NCBI GenBank assembly: GCA_025345505.1
Contig: JANVCC010000064.1
Span: 4,759,693 to 4,823,692, forward strand
Direction: 5' to 3'
DNA length: 64,000 nt
Source of the DNA: Todiramphus chloris collaris
Taxonomy: Eukaryota; Chordata; Aves; Coraciiformes; Alcedinidae
Shown here: positions 35,456-47,790 of the stretch, one piece after another
Position numbering within the stretch: the stretch's first letter is position 1
Layout: each line of letters begins with the position of its first letter
The notes under the pieces: model-generated
The model's input: only the letters and a program-made list of their open reading frames with translations
Database searches by the model: none
What the model was told of the DNA's origin: nothing
Position numbers and translations under genes: made by a program

Positions 35456-38284
35456 AGTTATCATTTCTTAGGCAACGCAAGGGATTTGGACACTCAAGTG
35501 GCAGATTAATTCAAATCAAAACTGATAGATGAGAGGATAACCGTATCTTTTATCTTGTGGACAAACAGCATTTCCTTTTCAGCCCTGATTCCCAAGGAAA
35601 TGTTTTCCTTTTGCTGTGCAATCACAGACTAAAACGCAAATGCAAAAGAGGCTCAGAATAAGCCCATATTTTCTATAAGAGCAATTTTCACAAACACTGT
35701 GTTTTCCATGTTTACTTTGTTTGCCAAAATTAGAAGTGAAAGCCAGCGCAGCAGGATGGCAGACACTCCCCTGGTTAGAATTACTTCCACTCTTCTTGGG
35801 GTTTCTTACTGACAGTGTAAATTTGGGGCTTGTTAACACACTCCAAGACACCAAGCATCACACATCTATTGCTTTTCAATCTGCTTGTTTCTGTCGCTTC
35901 GCTGTGTCAACGGTTTAACTCCGAGCAAGAGAGGGGGAAGCCTTTGTCGAGGGAGTGCTGGTGGCCTGGCTGTGCTGGTTTTGTTTTCAGCTTCTGAAAA
36001 GGAGGAAGAAAGGTCCTTTTTAAATAGCTGGAAGTCACCATCACCGTCAGGCTTGGAAGCTGGGACTGCGGAGAGGCTGGCTGGTTGAGTCAGGGAAATC
36101 TCTACCAAAGGGAAGGAGAGGGGGAGGTTGTGTTTAGCCTGCTAATCCTGACTTCCAGGCTCAGCTCCCCACTTTGATACAGAACCCAGTGAGTTATTTC
36201 ATCTAGCAACTTTGAACCGCCTCTTTAACAGGATCAGGCTTCTAAACGCCTCAGTAGAAATTAAGCACCTAAATGTCCTCGAGGATCAGAGCCTGGTCTA
36301 CAGCCAGAGATTTCTGTGCCTCAGGCTGTGGCCAGTGTCTGATGAGACTTTCAGCACACACCTCGCAAGCTGCCCAAACCCAGCCTGGCACTCTGGCTTC
36401 CCAACAGGAAAATCGGAGATAATAGTGCTCTCTTGTCTTATGAGGGTGCAGGGAGGAGAAGGACATTAAAGATTGTGTGATGTTCACCTAATACAGCCCT
36501 AGGGAACAGGTAAGTGAGATTTTTCTCAAGTATTTTAAGAGAGAATAACTCGACTGACTCCAGTGTCAAAATGGAGCCAATTTGCGCAGCCCAGGGGTCT
36601 AGCTCTTGATGTTTATCTAAAGCTCATAGGACTACACATGAAGGCTTCAGGTATCATAGGCACATCCTGCTCTTCGCTGCTATGAAGTGTAGCACATAAG
36701 CAGCTGCAGTAGCAATGTGAAGTTTCTGGTGACCTCAAGGTAAGTAGTGCATCGTGCGCATTTGCTTGGTGGCAATGGATAGCATAAAAAGTAATCATTC
36801 TTTTGCTTATGACCCTGGAGAGAATTGCAAAGTGCACAAGCTGTTGGCAGGGTGGCAGGAGTCAGAGAATTTGGTCTGGAAGGAGGTTCAAACCAAGCCA
36901 CACTCCTGTAACCAGGGCAGTATTTCTTCCACATGATCTCCTGCCATATCACAGCGCCAAGACCTTTGAGTTTGCCATGCATCTCAAACGCAGTCAGACT
37001 CCAGACTTCCCACCACCCTTCTCAGTCAGAACTTAGAGCTTCTCCACAGTCCCCAGTCAAGGCAAATGTTATTTTTTTTTTCCCACGTCTCACAATAAGT
37101 TGAGTAATTTTTCATCACCTACCTAGCCCATGGTTGCTGTTCCCAGTCAAGTTTTCCCCCATCTGGCAAACAGACAGTGTCTTGGTAACCTGAGCCAGTG
37201 GTCCATATACTGAGCTATTGCTTCAAAGAGCTTCCTACTTCTACAGATGCTACCAAGATCTCCACCAAAGATCTCCTAGCACCTAAACAGATCCACCCCT
37301 GAAGGACACAGAACTGCCAAGGAAGTCATGCCCATCCCTTAATGCCTCATCCCCAGACTTCCATCACTCTGGTATGACCAGAACTTCCTTCTGCACAAGA
37401 AATAACCTTTCTTAGCCATTTCCAGTAATACTCTCACTGCCCACCAGGTCTTTATACAATCAGCAGTTAGACTTCTTTTAATAGTGGGTATAGTTAAATA
37501 TTCAAGAGGAGAAAACAAGAACAGCTCTCTAGTCTTGCAGTTAGAAAATAAGATGGGAAATCTAACTTTTAGCTATTTTCACATTCAGAAAGATTTGACA
37601 CTAAATCCCATGTAACAATGTAAATCCTTAATCGCAAAGCTGTACAAGAGAAAAGTGAAGACAAGGCAAATGCTGGACTTCAGAAAGTTTGGACCGAAGG
37701 GAGCATTTCTGCAAAAAATCACTGGCAGTTGGCACGCTTAACCAACTGTGGGGCTTTAAATTGATGCCTGGTTCAGGACTGAATGGAAGCAGAATAGCCA
37801 TTCAAAGCTGGGACCAGCAGGGGACATATTCTGCAAGTAGATAAGAGCAGGTTGCTCTGGCTAATTACCAGGTAATCAGATCCAGTGCAGTAATTTTCTG
37901 AGTGGTAACCAATTTACCCTACATAGAAGGTTTCCCTGGAGGTATCTCCTGCTTACACTGGATATTTCTTGATTGGAGGCTTTTCAGTTAAGCAAAGTAA
38001 AAACAGCTACTGCTTCAACTTACAAAAAAAGAGTCTGAAATAGCATCAAGGGCCCAGCATGTGGTTGGTGGTACATTCAGGCTCAAATGTAAAGTTGGAA
38101 TGAACTTCAGAGGAATCACGGAAAACTTAACTATCTAAAGCCCACTCTGTCCCCTTTCTGGCAAAGCCCATGGTGACAGGTGTAAATCCTGAGTAGCGTG
38201 GTATGGCTCGAAGCCTTCTAAAATTTCTATGCAAAAACATGTTTTAAAAATGCACAAAATAAAGCAAAAATGACAGCTGGGGGA
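35456..38284. other. Non-coding DNA, no gene seen
   Basis: No recognisable gene. Near 36260-36300 the phrase 'aaattaagcacctaaatgtcctcgaggatc' resembles an old sauropsid interspersed repeat of unknown name. A T run is at about 37072-37081. Confidence 0.45.
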
Positions 38285-38340
38285 AAAACGAAACAAACAG
38301 ACAAAGCCCAAACAAACAACAACAAAAAAATTAAAGACAA
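38285..38340. repeat. A-rich (CAAA)-type low-complexity tract
   Basis: Repeated ACAAAC/CAAAC words end in an A run of about 7 at 38322-38330. CR1 elements do not carry poly-A tails, so this is not the tail of the neighbouring CR1. Confidence 0.8.
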
Positions 38341-38451
38341 TTTAATACATTTCCAGACACTGTTGGAAAGTTCTTCCTCACTACGAGGAACTTCATACCG
38401 CTGTGTGAATGGGACAAAGGAGAACTGCTGCAAGCCTCAATAAAATGCTTC

Positions 38452-38760
38452 CTGAAAACTGTTGATCTGCAGGCTGTGTGTTCTCCACTCCCAAATTACT
38501 ACTGATAGGATGAAAGGAGATGACCTCAAGTTGCATCAGGGGAGGTTTAGATTGGATATTAGAAATTCTTTCCTGAGAGAGAGGTTGGGCAATGGAACAG
38601 GATGCCCAGGGAGGTGCTGGAGTCACCATCCCTGGAGGGGTTTAAAGAATGAGTAGATGTAGCACTGGAGGCTGTGGTCCAGTGGTTAGGGAGATGTTGG
38701 GATGAAGGTTGGACTTGACGATCCTAGGGATCCTTTCCAACCATAATAATTCTATGATTC
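38452..38760 (+). mobile_element. CR1 LINE, 5'-truncated 3' end
   Basis: This is a clear CR1 tail: TGATAGGATGAAAGGAGATG, CCTCAAGTTGCATCAGGGG, AGGTTTAGATTGGATATTAG, GGAACAGGATGCCCAGGGAGG, TGGAGTCACCATCCCTGGAG, GGTTGGACTTGACGATCC and CCTTTCCAACC, ending AATTCTATGATTC. The 3' terminus is exact. The first 25-45 bases are less certain, and the confident part starts near 38478. Its body differs from the 1985-2220 copy in the middle section (AGATTGGATATTAG form versus AAGTTCCACCTCAACA form), so the two belong to different CR1 subfamilies. No coding sequence is left. Confidence 0.96.
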
Positions 38761-41614
38761 CAGCTGCAATGCTGCTGTTAGCTTCTGTCAAAGAGACAGA
38801 GCTGCTGAAATAGTCATTTCTTGTGCCAAGCTGACATTCACACCTAACAGGGCAGGTAGTCGTCCTCGAGAATATCTCTGGAGGGACAGAAAGGAGCTGA
38901 ACTCCAGGAATCCAGTAATTTCCCTGGGAAATGGAGACAGATAGAGAATAAGAGACAGGGGACCCATCTCTGTCTTCATTCTGAAACTGCTCTGGACCCG
39001 ACAAATATGAACAGGATTTGGTTTTGCAAATCGTTTTTAGAAACCTTGGAAGGGTTTAACAGAGAACTAGAATTAATTCAGTTAATACAGGAGATAATGG
39101 CAAGGACCAGTTGGCACATACACTGTTTTACACAACACGCCCAGGAGGAGATTAATTTCACTTACTAACCCTTCTGCTCTGAAGGGTCAAGTGCCCCATC
39201 CAGTTAAACTTAGCCTCTTCTTCAGCCTCCTGTAAAGCACGGGAGGCACACCACGATAAATATATACGCTCTGTCTCTGCAGCAGCCTGGGGCTGCCCCA
39301 CGTCAGTGCACTCAGAAACATCTCACGTGGCTCAGCTCCAAGCTGGCACTGCACAAGGTAACAGAATTTCTCAGGCAAGCACATAAGGGCTGGGGAATTT
39401 TAATATCTTCTTCCCTTACAAGTCATTTCCAGTGTTTATGCTCTGTGGAGCTCCTTAGGAGTGTCAGAGCAGAACAAATGTCATTTTTAATGGACTTGCT
39501 AAATCATAAAAACCGTTTGCAAAATTGCATCTGATTAAAACATGAAAATGTTTCATTATTCACAGAAAAAATCCCAGGCAGTTTGCAACAGTGGCAGTAG
39601 TGGGCTGTCTGCAAAGGAACCTTGGTCTGCAGGGCTTCAACTCAGTAGCAGAAAACTAATCCTGTAGCAGGCTCTAGCCAAATACAGGGGCATTTTCCTG
39701 GAGCGAGGGAACGGCGCTTTGCATTCATCCCTACATCATCGAGTCTTGTAGCAACATATAAAACCTGACGACAATGCACGTTACAACGTACAGCTCGGCA
39801 GCTTGCACTGTCCTTGGCAGTATTCAAATACTTCCAAGATGCAGATCACAGGTCCCCGTGAAAAAAGGAATATTTAATTTCTGTGGTGGTTGTCACTAAA
39901 AGAGCTTCCTATTATTTATCGCCAATCTAACCTGCCCACGTTCACCAGAAAAATGCCTGTTACTCCATATGGAAGGGGAGTAACATTTGAGAGTTGTCTC
40001 CTGTATGGAGAAAGCAGATGTGGCAATAGAGCATATATTATGAATAGGGAGTGCTTTAGAGAGTAAATAGCAGTAAAACCAGAAAGGATACCTATCAAAA
40101 TTATGATGTTATACCATTTACTGGCAACAACATAGAGGCTTAGTTCTAACTCTGCTCTCTAGATGGTGATGCAGAGTAATTATGCTTTAGTTTACCAAGG
40201 ATGTAACCTTTGGTAACAGTATATTCTGAAAAGTGACAGAAAATGATTTAGCCAGACACATCGCATCTAGGTAGCTGCCTACATCCTAAATGCCAAACAA
40301 TACATCAATCAACCTTTTACTGTTAAGCTGTTATTTAATTTTCACGGGATTCGGGAAGCGTGCTCCTGCCCAAAAGCAGATTTTTATTTTATTTAACTAA
40401 ATAATGCACTTTGAGGGGAAGGGGTAGGAAGGGAGCCAACATTATTTCTGGAAAGGCAGAAACATATCATTTAAATGCATCCAAAGACAAAACATGTTAT
40501 TTCAAACAGATCCAAACTTTCCGTTGTGCACGTCTCAAAATAATGGATGAAATTCCAGTTTCACAATGGCATTTCCATGACAGAACGGATGGATACGCTG
40601 CTTCCTAAAAGGATAGAAGAACATGGATAACTCCAGCATTGAAACAGTTTGTTGTGATGCTACCAAAGCTGATGAGTTTCCTTGTGGGTGCAGATGCACC
40701 CAGTTCTGACCATGTTAATGGGTCTCCCCTTCAGGATTTTGGCAGGAGATGAAGGACTACTTGCTGCACTGACTCAGGGTGATAATGCAGATAGGATTAA
40801 TACAATAGGATAGATAATACAATAATAGATAATACAATAGGAATCAGACCCCTATATAGAATCCATTTTTTAATGCTGGAAACGCCTACTGCTGTCTTTT
40901 CTGTACAAAGAAATTCACCTGCCACACGTCAGCAGGTAAAGATTGGAGCAGAGTCAAATGTTGTTGCATAGGTAAATTCATTATGCTTTGAAATCATTGG
41001 ATGAAACTTTCAAGTGAGATTAAAAATCAGACTGTCTGTGAGTGATGCTGCACTCTTGCCCCATATGCCAGAGTCAGAGAGAAGCTGGAGGTTCAACTTG
41101 AGCAACTTCCCTACCCTTGTGCAGAACAGTTTTCATGGAAAGGTTAGCAACTCCTGATGCATTCCGTTAACTTAGCATTTCCCCTGAATTTCAGCTTGCT
41201 GCACTGCCCTTTTCATCACAAACACATTTCTTCCTGCTTGCCTTCCTTTTGCTAATCAGTTTTATCAACACAGCCCCAGGTGAAGAATGGCTTCTCGAGA
41301 TATGTAGGCTACTAGACAGAAATTCTTGCTTAATGCAAATGATAACAGTCAACAGAAGCTTATTAATAAGCTACAGAAATGCAGCCATGGCCCAGAATCC
41401 CAGCTGATGTAAACAGAAATAGCAATGCCAGTTTACACCAGAAGAGAGCCTGGCCTTGCAAGTTTATAAATCTCAAGGCTCTTTAAAAACAAAACTTTAA
41501 ATCATTTTTGCCTGGGAGATGAGAATATCAATTATATTGCTCTGTATCTTTCACCATAACCATTGATTTGTGCTTCCCTATTTCATCCCAGCATTTTCAC
41601 ACACAGTAGAAAAT
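38761..41614. other. Non-coding DNA, no gene seen
   Basis: No gene is recognised. AT-rich unique blocks at 39470-39570 and 40310-40600 resemble candidate conserved non-coding elements by texture. A phrase near 41401-41460 ('cagctgatgtaaacag..agtttacaccagaagag') resembles a common sauropsid ancient repeat that I cannot name. Confidence 0.45.
40796..40842. repeat. Short imperfect tandem repeat of GATAATACAATA
   Basis: GATAATACAATA-type units recur about three times with small gaps. It is a minor AT-rich microduplication. Confidence 0.8.
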
Positions 41615-41710
41615 TTATGGCTCCATTCTGTAGAGAAGAAAACTGAGAATCCTGGGAATTGCTGGTGGTCAGTCAGCTGTGGTAATCCAGCTTCCCACGT
41701 CCATCCTAAT
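41615..41710 (-). mobile_element. Possible MIR-like fossil
   Basis: The plus-strand order 'attctgtagagaagaaaactgagaatc' then 'gctggtggtcagtcag' then 'taatccagcttcc' can be aligned with the reverse complement of the MIR 3' half ('tttacagatggggaaactgaggc..ggtcac'). The copy is very degraded and the call is tentative. Confidence 0.3.
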
Positions 41711-42306
41711 GGAGTACAAATGCCACTCACCGTCCTAAAACACTAATCCCTTGCAGCCTAAGAGCTCAGCCAGCAGTGTCGGAGGTGCTCATTTTCACAT
41801 CAAACTGCTTGACAACGTCTCAGCAAGTCGGAAAAGAGGACACTCCCTTGCCTGCCAGTACTTCTTGTGCAAGGAGCTGTCTGAAGCCACCCTTCTTCTG
41901 TGATGGGGACACCCTGAAGTGACCCCTTGCTCCCCAGGTTCTCAGCACAACCAAAGCAGCACCTGACCACAGTGAGGGGCTAGAGTCACATCACTTAAGC
42001 ACTATATTAGATAGAAACAATAGGACAACAAGCAACAACCCCTTCCCCTATGTTATCTGTTGTGGAGCTGCAGCAATTTGCTCAGCACTGAACACCGGGG
42101 ACAATCAGAGCTAAAACCACAAGCTGAGATAAACAATTAGTACCCTTCAGCTCATTTCTTGACTCCCTGTTAGATGATTTCACATTCCCTAGAAGCTGAA
42201 GTACTACTTCTTGACATCAAAAGACATCCTCAGCTATTGCAAAACCATGTTGTTCTTGTGACCCTAATGCATGTCTCCAGCTTACCCCAGTTGAGAAATT
42301 GGTCTA
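41711..42306. other. Non-coding DNA, no gene seen
   Basis: There is nothing recognisable in either strand. Confidence 0.55.
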
Positions 42307-42372
42307 TTGCGGATGTTCTTTACAAAATATTAGTTCTTCTTGCAGATTTTCTTTACAAAATATTGGTTCTTC
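42307..42372. repeat. 33-bp tandem duplication, two copies
   Basis: Bases 42307-42339 are repeated as 42340-42372 with three substitutions (30 of 33 identical). The unit centres on TTCTTTACAAAATATT. Because 33 is a multiple of three, an open frame across it shows an 11-residue repeat (DVLYKILVLLA, then DFLYKILVLQF). The surrounding frame has no recognised domain, so this is most likely a plain microduplication. Confidence 0.95.
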
Positions 42373-43628
42373 AGTTTACAAGCACTGGGACAGTTCATGA
42401 GCAAGTGAAAGTGAAATCACACACTGCCTTCCTTCTCTATGAAAGGTTTATGGCAACATCAATTTAAATTCTCTCCGCTAAGATCACTCACTACCATGAC
42501 TAGAGACATGACAAAGAGCAGAATGCTGTGAATATACATTGCACAAGGAAAAAATATATGACCCACAGAGACAGTAAGAGCAAAAATTGCTTTGCTTTTT
42601 AAGGTCTACAGAGGTGTGTAGCAAGATACAGAAAACTGCTTTTGTCATGGAAACTCCTTGGCCCTGGGTAGGAAGTAGCATCTTGTACTTTTGCTGTAGG
42701 TTTATGTTAGAAACCAGAAAGAAAACAAACAAAAAAAAGCAAAAATGAGGGTTTTCCTGCCAGTTTGCCTTACAGTCTTGCTGGTGTGTGGTGTGATAAG
42801 ATCTTCCTGGTGAATGCTACAGGCTCTTGTCACAGGATGGCTCATCACTGCTTTTGTGAAAGCACTGGTTCCTGAGATTTCAGCACAGACACTGGAGGCA
42901 GGTGTGTCTCCCTGCAGAAGATTTCAGGAATTACTTCAGTGAGCTAGAACTGGGAGCTAGGTCATAGCTTAGGCACCGCTTATGTCCCAGCAAATGACTG
43001 CAGGGGATGTGCCAATAAACCCTCTGCCAAAGAAGAGAGATATCCTCCATTAATATCTCAGGGATAACAGTCAGCCAAGGACATACCTACCGCAGCTTTG
43101 AAAGGCTGCAGCCAGAAGCAACAGCGGAACTGAGTGGACAATAATCACCATTTCTCTCTCCTGTATTCATCCCATAAAATCTACAAACCAATGGCTTTTC
43201 AGTTCAAGCTGCAGAGAGTCATTGCTAGAGATCAACTTCGACCAAAATGGGGAAAAAAAAAAAAAGAACTTCTAAAGATGCAAGAAATTAATTATACGAC
43301 TAACCACGCTGCAGAAGGCATCAGCAGTTTTCCTTTTAACTTCCTGCCCTCAGTTCCCTAGCTCTTCAGTTAATTTTGAGCCAAAGCATTTCAAAGCTTA
43401 ATTCTTCTGAAGAAAAACCTGATGGAAACTAATTGATGTGAGAGAAATTCAGGCATGAAACAGAAAATGCCTTTCTCCCTATGTATTATTCACACTGTGG
43501 TGAGGGAACCTCGAAATGGGCAGAGAGAACTTCTAGTTAGCATAGATTTGCCGAATTCTAGCTCTCAAGCCCACACTCTCAAGCTCCAGCCACGCACTGT
43601 TTTACCTCTAAACAGCCAGCAGCCTCAG
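42373..43628. other. Non-coding DNA, no gene seen
   Basis: No recognisable gene or transposon. An A run of about 13 lies at 43252-43264. Confidence 0.55.
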
Positions 43629-43653
43629 AAAAAAAAAAAAAAAAGAAAAAAAA
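43629..43653. repeat. Poly-A tract (A16-G-A8)
   Basis: Sixteen A residues, one G and eight more A residues. It could be the tail of a retrocopied transcript. The upstream 200 bases do not resemble any mRNA or SINE that I recognise and no flanking duplication is evident, so it is listed as a simple repeat. Confidence 0.85.
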
Positions 43654-43973
43654 GACATGGAAAGTCATGAAAATTTCCAATAATAACAGACCTAAAGGAA
43701 TAGACCTGGATGTTAGAGAAGCAGAATCTTCTCTCTGGTGGCGCAGCTACTATTTTTCTAGTTGCCATCCAAGCTGATGTAGGTAGCACAAGGCCCCAGA
43801 GGGTCTGACCTTTTTCTTCTCCACCGCTCCGCCAGTGCCATTGGGTGGGAGGAACTTAACATTGCAGAGCTCAGGGAGAACTGCTGAGCAATGGCTCTGT
43901 GCCTTCTGCCAAGCGACTGTGAGCAGGCTGCACTCTGCCCATTTGTTTTACTCCAAATGAGGAAGCTCTGTTT

Positions 43974-44022
43974 TGGTTTGTTGGTTGGTTGGTTTGGGGT
44001 TTTTTTTTGGTTTTTTTTTTCC
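43974..44022. repeat. (TTGG)n and poly-T low-complexity tract
   Basis: TTGG units followed by two long T runs separated by GG. On the minus strand it is an A-rich (CCAA) tract. Confidence 0.88.
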
Positions 44023-47000
44023 TTCCTCTTTAGACTACAGCATAAAAACAAGACAAAAATACAGATATAAATGTCCACAACATGACAAGATTATGCTGCA
44101 GAGCTGACATGTGGGAAAGTAAGAGAGGAGATGCACTGGTAACTCTTAATAGAAACCACAGACGATAAACAGTAAGGCACAGGGAAATCTGTGCTTACTT
44201 CTCACAGCCCTGTTTATGCTAACAAAGGTTTGGTAATGAATTACTGCTAAGTGGCCTCTTTTCGTGGGAAATTATTCAAGCAAGCAGGTATGGCTTAGCA
44301 ACCATTTATCATCTCCTGGTTGCAAGGCGCTCCAGGAGATGTGCTAAAGGGACCATAAGGCAGCAGCTCCCCATAGAGACATCCCCGGTGGGGTGTTGAG
44401 AGGTGGAGACACACAAAGGCAAGAGACTGCAGGGTGTAGGGAGGGAAGGTTGCACCTGCTCAGGCATCCATCCCACTCGATGCAAGTGCCAGCCTGAAAT
44501 TCAGCATCCTAAACAGTATAGCCCTTGAAGTTCTACCACTCTGAGAACTGCGTTCCTAGACTGCTTGAAGAACATGAGGAGGAGGGTCCCCGAAGCTCAG
44601 ATTCAGGGATGCAAGGTGTGGGTACCACCAGCTTTGTGTGTGACATCAGGCAAGCTGCATCCGGCCTGATACAGTTTTGCAATCGCATCTTTCCAGGACA
44701 CTCACACCACCTCAGTTCCTCTGCCTTGCCCACGCTGGCAGCTAAATCCCATTTTTGCTTGCAGAAGGCTCAGGCAACTAATACAGCACTCGTCACTTCA
44801 GTTCCTAGATGGATAAATACTCTCACTGCCACTCTAAGCTGTCACAAGGATTTGTATCTGCGTTCATTACATCCCTTCCAGTCACGGTATAATTAAATCC
44901 GATGTTGCTTTAAGTCTCAGTGAGCAAAGGAAAATTCAAGAGATTAATCAGAATATTTTTCAAAAAGAGTTCTAAAAATATTCTAAATAGACCAGAAAAC
45001 CAGATGAGTGGCATTCTCATTTATTACTGAACCAAGCTCTGGATACAACAATCAATTGACTTGATAGATAACACAGATCTTCTGCCTCTCCTATTTCATT
45101 CTAGAAGCTCTTATTCAGAGCCAGAGCAAGACATAATTCTTTCTATTATTGTCTCTCACTGGAGTTTATTTTTGGATGTGTGTTTTCAGCATTCTCTCAA
45201 GGGGTATGCTGTTGTCATGATTTTGAATTAGGTTTTTCCTTTCTCATTGTCCCCGTCCTGTAATAAATTTTTTTTGGAGCACACGTGTCCTAAGATGCTG
45301 CTCAATTCTCTCCTTCCAAAAGCCATTGCTTTCAGGACGGTCACGATACAATTGCAGGCATGCGACAGAAATTTCCCCTGTGGTTCTTAAGGCTTTTTAA
45401 CACAAGGCTGAACCAGTTCTGTGATACATAGTCTGACGTTTACAAAGCAGCTGTAGCTGTTCAAGCTCCTCAGCTGGTTGCTCCTGAGCACTCCAGACCC
45501 GATAAAAATTGATCACCTTTCTGCATCAAGTCAAACAGGTTCCTCTATGCCACCTTTAAGAGTAACTTCACAAGCTTCTTGGCAAGAGAATATTCTGGCT
45601 GTATCCTTGCGTTCTGCTGTCGCAGTGGCATAAGTTGAGTGACTGGGCAAGAACCAGGGCTGGTTTCCATCAAGAGCACAGGAACAAAAGCAGACGCTCC
45701 TCATCTGCAGCTGGGCCAGCTGAGCTGTACAGCAGGGACAGAAAGATTCCCACTGGAGCAACCAGAGAGCTCTGGTCCAGGAAAATTTCAGCGCTTAGAT
45801 CACTGTCACTTCAGCTGCTACCAAGAACAGTTGTAAGGAACGTACAACGCAATAAAATAGGGCGCTTGCTTTTCGTAGTGTAAATGACCTTGCAAAGGTG
45901 TGAGAGGCAGGCAGTCCCTCTGCCTCACCTCTGCATTTCTGCTCTGATTCAAAAAACTCCTGAGAAACACCAGATGCCACCTCCTGACTTCAGGGCAGCA
46001 GTTCTGCAGAGCCCGTGCCACCTCAGCATCCCCTCCCCACCTACTCCTGCATTCCCTCTCCAGAGGAAGGCCTTGGTTCTGACAGGCACCAGAAGTAGTC
46101 AGCTCACAACTGGAGAGGAATTCAAAGCTCCTGACGTACCTGATCGTTCACACGGCTGGAACATGGCCCACAGGAGAGGCAGCTCATTCAGAAATTAAGA
46201 AATAAACCAGTGTAAGCTCCAGAGGAACCCAGCCTGCAATTGATTGCCTGAATACACGATGAGGAAAGGGAATGTAAGATGGGCAATGTGCCTGCAAGAT
46301 GGAAATTACATGGGGAAAGAGGTTAGGTAGCACTGGAGAAAGGAAAGGATATTAAAAACAGAGCATCATGATTCAATGCCAGAATTACTAGGAAAGCAAA
46401 GGAAATATGCTAGAAAGCAGCATAATCCGTATCACTCACTGGATGCTGCTCCACTGGGGAAGACTGGAGGTGCCAAGGTTGAAAAGCCTGCCATTCATTA
46501 TTTTTGATTTAGTGCTGCACAGACAAGAAGAGCTTGCATGATGCATTGGTTGTATATTCTTCTATTGATCTCTCGGACTTAGTTTTCTAAACTTACCATC
46601 CATCACCCCCACCGGTCCCACTCAAATTCCCCCTGAAAGGAGGCTAAAGAGAAGCAACTGTCCTGTCTCTCAGGGCCAAGGTCCAAATGGTTTATGAGAG
46701 CCAAGGACATATGAAAACTTGGGTTTATCCACTACCTTTATGATGGATAGGCAGCATTTACAGGTATTACTTTCTCCCTACTAGGATGGCTGTTCTGAAG
46801 GGCAAAAGAAGCCTTGAGGAAGCTGTGCTCCCAGTTCCACTTAGGTGAGACAAACTGATCATGAGAGAAGGAGAATTAATCTCCAGCTCCTGCATCACTC
46901 ACTCCACTGCACTTTATTCCACCTCCATGGAATCTAACTCTGAAAAGCTACCTCCTCCCAGGGTACAGATCTGAGCTTCCTTTCTAGCTTGGGCACAGCT

Positions 47001-47423
47001 TCTGTTGCTTTTCCCTGTCCAGCCTGTACCCAGTTGTGTACCGAGGAGCAGAGATGTCCAAGTGGAGATGCACAAGCAATGAGAACAACGACTTGTGAAA
47101 CAAATGCAAAACCCCACGTACACCTACTTTGCTTTCGCATGTATCAGCCTTGCCAGTCAGTACTGTGTAGAGACTGTGTTGGCCTGGCTGGAGATGGCTA
47201 GGGGGGGCAAAGGAAAACACATGGTACAGGCAGCAATATAATCTGAAAGTATGGTTAAGATAGTATAAATCTTGAGCTCCAGAGTCATATTTTTGTATTC
47301 ATAATTTCTTAACTCTCAGATGGCAGGATAAGACTTGATATGGAGGACAGAGCAGTGTTCATCTTTTGGGAGCTTTTTACACTTATACCAGAATAGTTTA
47401 AAATTCACCTTTGCTAGAGACAA
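44023..47423. other. Non-coding DNA, no gene seen
   Basis: No exon, RNA gene or transposon is recognised. Frames of about 100-120 codons at 44525-44896 and 45884-46198 lack domains and overlap frames on the opposite strand. Confidence 0.5.
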
Positions 47424-47790
47424 CAGAATCTCACAGAATGATAGGGGTTGGAAGGGACCTCGAAAGATCATCTAGTCCAATTTATAGACATTACTGAGGT
47501 CACCCCTCAGTCTCCTCTTCTCCACGCTAAAGAGCCCCAGCTCCCTCAGCCTTTCCTCAGCAGGGAGATGCTCCACTCCATCATCTCTGTGGCTCTGAGC
47601 TGGACTATCTCCAGCAGTTCCCTGTCCTTCTTGAACTGAGGGGCCCAGAACTGGACACAATATTCCAGATGCAGCCTCACCAGGGCAGAGTAGAGGTGGA
47701 GGAGAACCTCTTTGGACCTGCTAACCACACACCTTCTAATCCACCCCAGGTTGCCATCGGCTTTCTTAGCCAGGAGGGCACATTGTGGCA
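47424..47790 (-). mobile_element. CR1 LINE fragment retaining the reverse-transcriptase C-terminus
   Basis: On the minus strand, translation from 47790 leftwards gives [20 protein letters not shown], then [20 protein letters not shown] and [14 protein letters not shown], the well-known C-terminal end of avian CR1 ORF2. It continues in another phase as [20 protein letters not shown]. One frameshift therefore lies at about 47575-47585. Right after RGDLSNVYK the sequence jumps to the last ~60 bases of a CR1 tail (TTGGACTAGATGATC..CCCTTCCAACCCC), so most of the 3' untranslated region is missing. It is otherwise rather well preserved and among the younger copies here. Confidence 0.96.

Noticed and set aside
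38285-38452. A-rich tract as the tail of a second retroelement nested with the CR1 copy.
   Set aside because: CR1 lacks poly-A tails, and no body of a poly-A-tailed element is recognisable to the left.
43400-43653. Retrocopied transcript ending in the poly-A tract.
   Set aside because: No similarity to a known mRNA or SINE upstream, and no target-site duplication could be found by eye.
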